From Syntrophomonas sp. (GTDB lineage Bacteria; Bacillota; Syntrophomonadia; Syntrophomonadales; Syntrophomonadaceae), in NCBI GenBank assembly GCA_016841245.1, contig JAENZN010000006.1:62001-126000 (forward strand): a stretch of 64,000 bases of DNA. The letters run 5' to 3'. The notes under the pieces are model-generated. The model did not search any database and was not told where the DNA came from. It worked only from the letters and a program-made list of their open reading frames with translations. Position numbers and translations under genes: made by a program. Shown one piece after another: positions 1 through 7,292 of the stretch. The stretch's first letter is position 1, and each line of letters opens with the position of its first letter.

Positions 1-1
1 A

Positions 2-328
2 CGCCGGATATTTAAAATATTGGAACTGGTAGATTTTGTGTCTGATCAAAACCACCGACGGATAACAACTTCTGAGTTGAACCGGGTTATTGGTGAAGCC
101 ATCATGTTAAATCCACTTCCGGGAGCCGGGAGCAAGAAACCAAAAATATTTTATTCAACCCAGGTTCGCACAGCACCTCCAACTTTTGTCCTCTTTTCCA
201 ACCATCCGGAGCTGATTCATTTTTCATATGTCAGGTATTTAGACAATGTGCTGCGAAAAACCTTTGGTTTTGAAGGCACGCCTATTCGGCTTTTGGTGAG
301 GCAGAATACTTCTAAAGAATTTGCTTAG
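2..328 (+). CDS. der: GTPase Der (EngA), C-terminal part only
   Basis: Der is a tandem-GTPase factor for 50S ribosome assembly. Only the last 108 codons lie in the window; the frame is open to the left edge, so the start and both GTPase domains are outside. What remains is the KH-like C-terminal domain: NHRRITTSELNRV, then KIFYSTQV, a PPTFVLF stretch and the closing FEGTPIRLLVR motif typical of Der. The plsY and gpsA genes follow on the same strand, and der-plsY-gpsA is a common order in Clostridia. The family call is firm; the upstream part cannot be judged. Confidence 0.93.
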   Translation, partial: RRIFKILELVDFVSDQNHRRITTSELNRVIGEAIMLNPLPGAGSKKPKIFYSTQVRTAPPTFVLFSNHPELIHFSYVRYLDNVLRKTFGFEGTPIRLLVRQNTSKEFA

Positions 329-452
329 ATAATTAAATATTGAAGCTCCATTATTTATAGATATAATAATAATATTGGAATAAAAGTTGCTTCTTGAAGA
401 ATATCATTTCAATTGTTAAAGAATTGCAAACAAGAGGAGGGAGAGGAGTTCT

Positions 453-1046
453 GTGATTAAAGCGTTGCTTCTTATCATTATGTGTTATCTTATCGGTTCA
501 ATACCGTTTTCGCTTATATTTGGGATGGCCCTGGGTAAAGTAGACATCCGGACCCGAGGCAGTGGAAATATAGGTGCCACTAATGTACTGCGTACTTCCG
601 GTATAGCAGTAGCTATGCTGGCTTTAGGGGCAGATCTATGTAAAGGCCTGGCAGCGGCCTGGATAGGTACAGCTGCTGGCGGACCGGCACTGGCTGCCTT
701 ATGTGCGGCAGCGGTTATCACCGGGCACTGTTATTCTGTTTTTCTAAATTTTAAAGGTGGCAAAGGAGTAGCAGCTGCAGCCGGGATAATGGTTTTTCTC
801 ATGCCTAATGTGTTGGTGGTGGTACTTATTATATTTATCTTGACGATTACTATAACCCGGTATGTATCACTGGGCTCAATAATTGGAGCGGTTGCCTTTC
901 TTGTGCTTACTGCATTTATATTTCCCCAGCCACTTCCTTATATTATCATGAGCATATATATGGTAGTTCTGGTTTTATACCGCCATAAAGACAATTTTAA
1001 AAGGCTTATTGAAGGAAATGAATCTAAAATAACTGACAGGCTGTAA
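453..1046 (+). CDS. plsY: Glycerol-3-phosphate acyltransferase PlsY
   Basis: PlsY transfers an acyl group from acyl phosphate to glycerol 3-phosphate, the first step of phospholipid synthesis at the membrane. The 197-residue product is a multi-pass membrane protein of normal family length. Conserved PlsY loops are visible: GSIPFSLIFG near residue 15, RTRGSGNIGATNVLR near 35-49, and FKGGKGVA near 100-107. The start is a GTG at 453 preceded by a purine-rich GAGGAGGGAGAGGAG ribosome site. It lies about 70 bases upstream of gpsA, which makes its substrate, so the two steps are coupled in one gene cluster. Confidence 0.97.
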   Translation: MIKALLLIIMCYLIGSIPFSLIFGMALGKVDIRTRGSGNIGATNVLRTSGIAVAMLALGADLCKGLAAAWIGTAAGGPALAALCAAAVITGHCYSVFLNFKGGKGVAAAAGIMVFLMPNVLVVVLIIFILTITITRYVSLGSIIGAVAFLVLTAFIFPQPLPYIIMSIYMVVLVLYRHKDNFKRLIEGNESKITDRL

Positions 1047-1113
1047 TAATTGATGCTGTACTGGATAGCAGTCAATGATTTGGATATGGCTGTTCAGGAT
1101 CCGGAGGTTTAAT

Positions 1114-2145
1114 ATGAATAAACTGTGTATACTGGGAGCTGGAAGCTGGGGCACGGCCCAATCTATACTGCTTACAAAAAATGGATATAAGGTCGTTGTG
1201 TGGGCAGGGCCCGAAGACGATATAGATGGCATGAAAGTAAACCGAGAGAACGAACGATACCTGCCTGGTGTGAAAATACCGGAAGGTGTAATAATAACCA
1301 GGGATATGGAGGAAGCAGTGGGTGGATCATCAGCTGTGGTCCTGGCGGTACCATCCCAGGTGGTTAGAAAAGTATGTATTCAACTCCAAGATTACATTAA
1401 ACCCGAAATGCTGTTGATTAATACCGCCAAGGGGCTGGAAATAACCAGCGGGATGCGTTTGAGCCAAGTGGCAGAAGATGTATTGGGACATAATATCAGC
1501 CAGCGTTTTGCGGTATTGTCAGGCCCCAGTCATGCCGAAGAAGTGGCCCGGGAGATGCCTACTGTAGTTACAGCTGCTGCGTATACTAAAGAAGCGGCTT
1601 TTATGGTTCAGGATATATTCATGTCCCCGGTATTCCGAGTTTATACCAATCCTGATGTACCCGGGGTGGAACTGGGTGGAGCGCTTAAGAATGTAGTAGC
1701 TCTGGCAACTGGTATCGTGCATGGATTAGAATATGGTGACAATATAACCGCCGCCCTAATGACCAGAGGGCTGGCAGAGATGACCAGAATGGGAAGTGCT
1801 ATGGGAGGAGATCGTCGCACCTTCAACGGTTTGAGCGGCATGGGAGATCTGGTTGTTACCTGCTGCAGCAGGCATTCCAGGAACCGAAGAGCAGGTGAAT
1901 TGATCGGGAAAGGGTACAGCCTGGAAGATTGCCTTACCACCATAGGTATGGTGGTAGAGGGAGCCCATACTGCCAGGGTCCTGTACCATTTAGCCAGGAA
2001 ATTGAATGTGGATATGCCAATAACGCGAGCCTGCTATAATATATTGTATAACGATATACCGCCCCGAAAAGCAGTGGAAGAACTGATGAAACGGCGCAAG
2101 AAGCATGAAATTGAAGAAATCGTCAACGATACAGGAAACTGGTAG
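1114..2145 (+). CDS. gpsA: Glycerol-3-phosphate dehydrogenase [NAD(P)+]
   Basis: GpsA reduces dihydroxyacetone phosphate to sn-glycerol 3-phosphate for lipid synthesis. The 343-residue protein opens with the dinucleotide-binding motif GAGSWGTA, has the mid-protein NTAKGLE segment, and carries the substrate-domain motifs GGALKNVVALATG and NGLSGMGDL. The ATG at 1114 is chosen because GGAGG lies 7 bases upstream and the Rossmann strand begins right after it; the frame is open about 13 codons further upstream but that stretch has no support. The gene ends at the long palindromic element that starts at 2146, whose last hairpin and T-run probably terminate transcription. Confidence 0.97.
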   Translation: MNKLCILGAGSWGTAQSILLTKNGYKVVVWAGPEDDIDGMKVNRENERYLPGVKIPEGVIITRDMEEAVGGSSAVVLAVPSQVVRKVCIQLQDYIKPEMLLINTAKGLEITSGMRLSQVAEDVLGHNISQRFAVLSGPSHAEEVAREMPTVVTAAAYTKEAAFMVQDIFMSPVFRVYTNPDVPGVELGGALKNVVALATGIVHGLEYGDNITAALMTRGLAEMTRMGSAMGGDRRTFNGLSGMGDLVVTCCSRHSRNRRAGELIGKGYSLEDCLTTIGMVVEGAHTARVLYHLARKLNVDMPITRACYNILYNDIPPRKAVEELMKRRKKHEIEEIVNDTGNW

Positions 2146-2345
2146 AAAAGTGTGATAAATACCACACTTTTCAGACCGACAAAAAACCCGAATAGCTTTG
2201 TTATTCAAAAAATCCCGTTCAATCAACGTACCTCATGTACGTTTCAATCACGGGATTTCTTGAACGCCTCGCTCTTCAAATTTTTTGCTCGATCTGACTT
2301 AATGACAAGCTGAAAAAAAGTGTGGTAAATACCACACTTTTTTTC
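2146..2345. repeat. Long composite palindromic element, copy A
   Basis: About 200 bases between gpsA and spoIVA form nested inverted repeats. Short hairpins with nearly the same sequence sit at both ends (AAAAGTGTG with CACACTTTT at 2146-2171, and the GTGTGGTA/TACCACAC hairpin at 2313-2344). Between them TCAGACCGACAAAAAA pairs imperfectly with TTTTTTGCTCGATCTGA, AAATCCCGT pairs with ACGGGATTT, and the tip is CGTACCTCATGTACG at 2227-2241. An element of the same design occurs at 53947-54130. The distal hairpin followed by TTTTTTTC should act as the gpsA terminator. No coding potential is seen; the origin (mobile element or RNA) is unknown. Confidence 0.75.
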
Positions 2346-2348
2346 TTT
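2313..2348 (+). terminator. Intrinsic terminator after gpsA
   Basis: A perfect hairpin, GTGTGGTA then AA then TACCACAC, is flanked by an A-run on the left and a run of eight T on the right, so it could terminate in both directions. It forms the right end of palindromic element A. Confidence 0.75.
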
Positions 2349-2473
2349 TCTGGTTATATTACCGAATATTGATAAATATATTTATAGTGTTATAGCGTAA
2401 TCGATATTAAGGGGTGTCTCAATTCGGAGGGAGGATGCCTTTTAAATCTGGAACAAGGGAGGGAAAATGCTAA

Positions 2474-3952
2474 GTGGATAAAAATAGTGTATTGAATGAT
2501 ATTGCCGAACGTACCGGAGGCGATATCTATCTGGGCGTAGTAGGTCCCGTAAGAACGGGTAAATCAACATTTGTTACAAAATTTATGGAACTTATGGTCA
2601 TCCCCGGCATTACCGATATATATGAAAGAGAAAGAGCTATAGATGAGCTGCCCGTTAGCGGCGCCGGGAAAACCATAACTACTACGGAACCGAAATTTGT
2701 ACCCAACGAAGCAGCCGAAATGACTACCCAGACTGGATTAACTTTAAAAGCCCGGTTGGTAGATTGTGTTGGCTATACAGTTGAAGGAGCGCTGGGTTAC
2801 GAAGAAGATCAAGAGCCTCGCATGGTAAAAACTCCCTGGTTTGATTATGAGGTTCCCTTCGAAGAAGCGGCCGAAATAGGAACCAGGAAGGTAATTACCG
2901 ACCATTCAACTATAGGGATTGTCGTGACCACCGATGGCAGCATCAGTGATCTTCCCCGCAGTAATTATATTGACGCCGAGGAAAGAGTAATTCAGGAATT
3001 AAAAGAACTGGATAAACCATTTATTGTAATATTGAACTCAACCAAACCCTATGATGCTGATACCATTGCTCTGACAGAAGAATTAAGTGAAAAGTATGAA
3101 GTGCGGGTTCTGCCTTTGGATGCAGCTAAAATGACATTAGAACAGAGTTATGCCCTGTTGGAAGAAGCCCTTTATGAATTCCCGGTGCAGGAAGTAAACA
3201 TAAAATTGCCGGGATGGGTGGAAGAACTGGATGAAGAGTTCTGGCTCAGAGAAGAACTAGAATCATCAATTCATGAGATATTAAACTCCATTAGTAAAGT
3301 GAGAGATATAGAAGGAGCACTACAGAAGCTTTCCGATATAGAGAATGTCAGCTATGTTTTCATGGAAGAAATGAATTTGGGAACTGGAACCGCATCCATT
3401 GATATCACCGTGCCCGAGGAACTGTTCTATCGATCACTAAGTGAAGTCAGTGGTTTTGAAGTAGCTGGTACTCAGGATATTATGCGCATTATGAGAGACC
3501 TGAGTTTCGCTAAGAAAGAGTTTGACAAAGTGTCTTCAGCCCTGACAGAAGTGAAAGAATCAGGTTATGGGGTAGTAACCCCACGGCTGGAGGAAATGAT
3601 CCTGGAAGAACCGGAACTGATCAGGCAGGGAAGTCGTTTTGGAGTTAAACTTAAAGCCAAGGCCCCATCCCTCCATATCATCAAAGCTGATATAACCACC
3701 GAAATTACGCCTATAATCGGAACTGAAAAACAATGTGAGGAACTGGTACGCTATATGCTTGATGAATTCGAAGAAGATCCCACCAAGATTTGGGAATCTA
3801 ACATATTCGGAAAATCGCTGCATGACCTGGTAAGGGAAGGTATACAGAACAAACTGCATCGTATGCCGGAAAATGCCCAGGTAAAATTGCAGGATACCCT
3901 GCAGCGTATTGTGAATGACGGAAGTGGTGGACTTATCTGTATTATTATTTAA
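2474..3952 (+). CDS. spoIVA: Stage IV sporulation protein A (spore coat ATPase)
   Basis: SpoIVA is the ATPase that polymerises on the forespore surface as the base layer of the coat. The 492-residue product has the usual length. It starts with the family-typical DIAERTGGDIYLGVVG followed by the Walker A motif GPVRTGKST (about residues 24-32), has the Walker B-like region around VDCVGYTVEGA, and ends in a short hydrophobic GGLICIII tail like that used to reach the SpoVM-marked membrane. The GTG start has AAGGGAGGG 10 bases upstream. The gene stands alone between element A and a decayed region; in relatives it is a SigE-dependent gene, but I do not see a clear SigE promoter. Confidence 0.98.
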   Translation: MDKNSVLNDIAERTGGDIYLGVVGPVRTGKSTFVTKFMELMVIPGITDIYERERAIDELPVSGAGKTITTTEPKFVPNEAAEMTTQTGLTLKARLVDCVGYTVEGALGYEEDQEPRMVKTPWFDYEVPFEEAAEIGTRKVITDHSTIGIVVTTDGSISDLPRSNYIDAEERVIQELKELDKPFIVILNSTKPYDADTIALTEELSEKYEVRVLPLDAAKMTLEQSYALLEEALYEFPVQEVNIKLPGWVEELDEEFWLREELESSIHEILNSISKVRDIEGALQKLSDIENVSYVFMEEMNLGTGTASIDITVPEELFYRSLSEVSGFEVAGTQDIMRIMRDLSFAKKEFDKVSSALTEVKESGYGVVTPRLEEMILEEPELIRQGSRFGVKLKAKAPSLHIIKADITTEITPIIGTEKQCEELVRYMLDEFEEDPTKIWESNIFGKSLHDLVREGIQNKLHRMPENAQVKLQDTLQRIVNDGSGGLICIII

Positions 3953-4073
3953 ATTTGATCTCAACAAAATTGAAATATCAAGCCGGCCTTATTTTCAGCA
4001 GGTCGGCTTATATTTGCTTGTGAGGGGGACACATATTTATAAATATTTAATACCTCTAATTTAGTAACCTTTT

Positions 4074-4398
4074 TTATTTTAGTTTATTTAAAGTAGTATT
4101 AATATTACATATACTTGTTTTTCGGTTTTTAGTTCCTGCAATTTCAATATTCATTTCGTCAATAACTATTGAATTATTTTGGTTAACTAGTATGCATTCA
4201 ATTCCGTCGTATTTTATTTCAGTTATAAAGTAATTATCATATATCAATTCATCTTTAATAGTTTCCCAATATTCAAGAATATCCTGATTATTAATTCCAT
4301 TTTGAAGTTCTATTTCATTTTTACGGTTAATCAATAGTACTATAATTGATGATACTATTAAAACTATTAATGATCAAAATAGTATATTTTTTATTCAT
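4074..4398 (-). pseudogene. Small membrane-anchored protein gene with N-terminal frameshift
   Basis: The minus strand encodes about 86 residues from a TTG at 4334. The natural start looks like ATG at 4396-4398, which has AAGGGG upstream and reads MNKKYTIL in a different frame. Removing one base near 4370 would join the frames into MNKKYTIL plus a strongly hydrophobic segment (VLIVSSIIVLL), giving an N-terminal anchor in front of a hydrophilic domain. It therefore appears to be a frameshifted small exported or membrane protein. The family is not recognised. It lies in the AT-rich decayed patch downstream of spoIVA. Confidence 0.5.
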
Positions 4399-4414
4399 AC
4401 TGTACCCCTTGACA

Positions 4415-4902
4415 TCACAGCGACTTAGCCACCGCCATCATTTCTTCCTCATCCAGATCAGCACTGATAATATAATATTTGTCCTGAGTCTGCCATAATA
4501 ACTTCCGAATGCCGGTGTTCTTGAAACATACCAGCGTAGCCTCGCATCCATCAACTTGAACGGTTCAGCATCATTGCTCCTAAAATTATAGGAAAATGAA
4601 GCGGCCTGGCTTATCAGACTTTGCTCGATTATCAATTCGTTCCCTTCAGAATCTTTATAATGAAGTTCCATCGGTGACAGGCTGCTCTTATCCTCCCGTA
4701 TTAAGACCCCGTCAAAAGTATAAGAGGATGGAATATAGCCAGGAACTGCTATATCATAATCCAGTAAATTTTGGGCTTCTTCTAGAGATCCCAGGACTCT
4801 TTGACCGCTCTCTTCATTTATATTTCGATTGCTCACAGCAGGTATTTCATTGGTTTGGGTAACTCCGGTAATATTAACGACATTACTGAAATGAGGTAGA
4901 TA
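4415..4902 (-). pseudogene. DUF4367-like protein, truncated and frameshifted
   Basis: The remnant contains the DUF4367-type pattern PGYIPSSYTFDGV, then a run ending in DARLRWYVS. After that the frame changes: the homologous ending WQTQDKYYIISADLDEEEM with AVAKSL and a stop at 4415 lies in a second frame, so at least one frameshift near 4500 separates the two parts. At the 5' side the frame runs open to a stop at 4903-4905 with no suitable start, so the N-terminal half is missing as well. DUF4367 domains usually form the outer part of membrane-anchored regulators or lipoproteins. It abuts another gene fragment on the opposite strand. Confidence 0.6.
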
Positions 4903-5069
4903 TTACGTATGGATGGTCAACAGGAAGAAGCTGGAACTTTTATACATGGCAGAGAATGTACGTTGAAGGAGAGGATTTTGGGGATGCAATATGGCCAGCT
5001 GCTAACACAGCAGGGCAAGGGGATTTGTATGGTTTTGACAGTGGTAATGTTGTAATGCATTCTAACTAA
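4893..5069 (+). pseudogene. C-terminal fragment of an unknown exported-type protein
   Basis: A 58-codon plus-strand frame (GWSTGRSWNFYTWQR, then GEDFGDAIWPAAN) ends in a normal stop at 5067-5069 but has an in-frame stop just upstream and no start, so it reads as the 3' end of a lost gene. The aromatic, Gly- and Asn-rich composition suggests an extracellular protein. The family is not recognised. Its 5' edge overlaps the broken edge of the DUF4367-like remnant, so the break point of two damaged genes lies near 4890-4905. Confidence 0.4.
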
Positions 5070-5126
5070 GTTATTAGATACTACAACTTATGCAAAATAA
5101 TAACGGCAAGAAATGGAGGGAAAATA

Positions 5127-5606
5127 ATGGTTAATAATATAATAAAATATATTGCTTTAGGTATAATTTGTTCTATGGTTTGTATTTTCAAGTTCTATAG
5201 TGGCGGAGCGGAGGTTCAAGCTAAAGAACAGACATTGCAAACTGATATATTAGCAGAAGAAATGGGAATTCTAAAAAATAATTTCCCGAATGAGAACGGA
5301 ATAATAATTCGGGATCAAAGTAACGATCACAGATTAATTTCACCGACAGCTAAATATTATATTGATCTCGAAAATAAAATGGTAACTGGAGTAATCTTTA
5401 CAGATGTTGAGCCTGTTGGCGATTCCGTAAAAATTTCTGCAAATCAGGCTCAACAAATTGCTGAACAATTTGCAAACACCCACTTTTCACAATTTGATAC
5501 GACTAATTGCATGAATAAAATGGGGGATGATAGTTGCTATGTGGTTGAAGATGGATCAATTCATGACTATACTAACGCTGTTACCCAGGGTATTTATCTT
5601 GATTAG
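5127..5606 (+). CDS. Hypothetical exported protein
   Basis: The 159-residue product has a Lys-containing N-terminus followed by a hydrophobic stretch (YIALGIICSMVCIF, about residues 8-21), consistent with a signal peptide or anchor, and a hydrophilic remainder. AAATGGAGGG precedes the ATG. The region around ISANQAQQIAEQFAN resembles the helix of PepSY/YpeB-like domains, which is a weak hint only. It ends abruptly after TQGIYLD and may be truncated, because its neighbours are clearly damaged. Function unknown. Confidence 0.5.
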   Translation: MVNNIIKYIALGIICSMVCIFKFYSGGAEVQAKEQTLQTDILAEEMGILKNNFPNENGIIIRDQSNDHRLISPTAKYYIDLENKMVTGVIFTDVEPVGDSVKISANQAQQIAEQFANTHFSQFDTTNCMNKMGDDSCYVVEDGSIHDYTNAVTQGIYLD

Positions 5607-5753
5607 TCTAAGTAAACGAATTATTTTATAAATATACTTGCCTTGTTTTGCTAAATGATAGATGCGGGGATATACTTCGTATTTGTTAATTAGTAAGATG
5701 AATATAACATTTCCTATATTGATCTGGGATGTGTTAATAATTCTAACTCAATG

Positions 5754-5792
5754 GGTCCCTCCCTCCCCGTCTAAGCCAGCGAAGGAGGGACC
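5754..5792 (+). terminator. Inverted repeat, possible terminator
   Basis: GGTCCCTCC and GGAGGGACC form a perfect 9-base stem with a 21-base loop, followed by CAAAAAG rather than a T-run. It lies between two hypothetical genes; the missing T-run makes terminator function uncertain. Confidence 0.4.
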
Positions 5793-5865
5793 AAAAAGCT
5801 TAGGGCTATGAATGAAGTAACAAAAAAACCTCCTTTGGGTTAGTCTAGAAAGAGAGGGCTGAATA

Positions 5866-6192
5866 ATGCATTGCTTAAAAAAATATGGACTTGTGTTTTT
5901 GGTCTTTCTATTATTGAGTTTTTATTATTATTCGCACTCTGCCAGTATCACAAAATTCTATATAATTGAAACAATAACCATCTTTTTCTTCATATTCGCT
6001 TATATTTTGTATTTGTTATTTGGTAAACGTCAATTGTTCTTTTGCATGGCCTATTTTTTGATGGCATTATTATACGTGGTGATAATCAATTACTTATCTC
6101 TCTTAGATGAGCACATAAAGATTTATGTATTTGTAATTGTTGCCCTGCCCGGCTTATTATCAGCTTATATTCATAAGTTGTTTATGAAGTAA
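5866..6192 (+). CDS. Small integral membrane protein, unknown
   Basis: The 108-residue product is almost entirely hydrophobic, with about four membrane-spanning segments (around residues 8-22, 30-50, 55-75 and 85-103) and a short charged N-terminus. The ATG is preceded by an AGAGAGGG purine run. No family is recognised. A frameshifted SurA-like gene follows 23 bases downstream on the same strand, so the two may have formed one unit. Confidence 0.5.
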   Translation: MHCLKKYGLVFLVFLLLSFYYYSHSASITKFYIIETITIFFFIFAYILYLLFGKRQLFFCMAYFLMALLYVVIINYLSLLDEHIKIYVFVIVALPGLLSAYIHKLFMK

Positions 6193-6215
6193 CTAAAACC
6201 AAGGAGGTTTTCGTA

Positions 6216-6886
6216 ATGAAAAAATTTCAATCTAAGATATTAATACGATTTTAGTTACTGTAATAGTTGTAGGTGGGAGTTTTTTGGGACTTAAGCAAAT
6301 AGGTGCTTCATCCGATTACCATAATTTAGGCAAACAAATTGCTCATAATACTGAAGTTGAAAATGCTGACACAATAATCATGAAAATAAATGGTACCCCT
6401 ATAACTAGAGAAGCATTCTTGAATCAGAAGGCAAGACTGGAAATGTCAGCGAGGGATTCTATTAGCTATTCTGAGGTGAAAGATAAAATTATAGAATATA
6501 ACGTATTGTGGCAGGAAGCTAAAAAGCGCGGACTTGAGGCTAGCCTGGAAGAGACCCAAGAATATGTGAATAATACAAAACAATTATTACAGCAATCAGT
6601 GAATGATTCAGAAAATACCCCGGATAACAGTGATATGATTGTAGAATACATTACTGCTACTGGAAAAAGCCTGGATGAATTCCTTGCGGATACTATTCCA
6701 GAATACCAGAAAATGCTAAGCATTGGTAATTTGCGTCATAGTATTTATAATGAAGCAGCCAACCAATCGACCGAAAAAACAAATTCCCCAGAATTCATCG
6801 AAGCTCAACAGAAGGCCTTTGAAAATCTAAAACAGGAATTGTGTAAAGAAGCTGATATTGAAGAACTAGAAACCCTAGCCAACTGA
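6216..6886 (+). pseudogene. SurA N-like chaperone/foldase, frameshifted in the signal peptide
   Basis: AAGGAGG at 6201-6207 precedes an ATG at 6216 that reads MKKFQSKILIRF and stops at 6252-6254. The following frame continues LVTVIVVGGSFLGL and then a complete soluble domain, so one base has been gained or lost near 6250. The domain has the SurA_N pattern: a KINGTPITREAF strand-helix, then helices rich in Lys and Glu (VLWQEAKKRG), with no parvulin isomerase domain after it. The TTG at 6284 could rescue translation only without the signal peptide. In related families such proteins are secreted or lipid-anchored folding helpers. Confidence 0.6.
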
Positions 6887-7292
6887 TAAAAAAACAGGCA
6901 GAATAGAGTGGGTTTTATCATTTACCGGTATTGGTGGATGATAAAATCTTTACTGATTTTACAACAAATAGGTGCTGGTAAGGCCGGCCCTAATTATAAA
7001 ACAAATAAACTGTTATTAGAACCGATTTAACCGCAGGGATGATCCCTGCGGTTTCATATTTCTTTGGGGGAGAAGCTGTTACTTGAATACGAGAAGAGTC
7101 AGGATCTTTGCTTGCTTTAAACGCCTCAGATAACTATAATGGAAAAAATCCCTGATGGAAATTATAGGTTATTATGTGCTGTATTGGGGAAATGTATGAT
7201 AGTTTGCCGATAATCATTGGGGATAATCAGGAGACATGAAGTTTTCTAATTGCTGTTTTTATTATTTATTGTTATATGAGGAGGTTTAGCCT
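6887..7292. other. Intergenic region with two hairpins
   Basis: No coding sequence is seen. Two inverted repeats are present: TTTTATCAT with ATGATAAAA around 6912-6946, and AACCGCAGGGA with TCCCTGCGGTT at 7029-7053, the latter a strong stem with a 3-base loop but only a short T-run (GTTTC). They probably separate the decayed patch from the flavodiiron gene. The right part should hold the promoter of that gene; I cannot fix its position. Confidence 0.5.
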
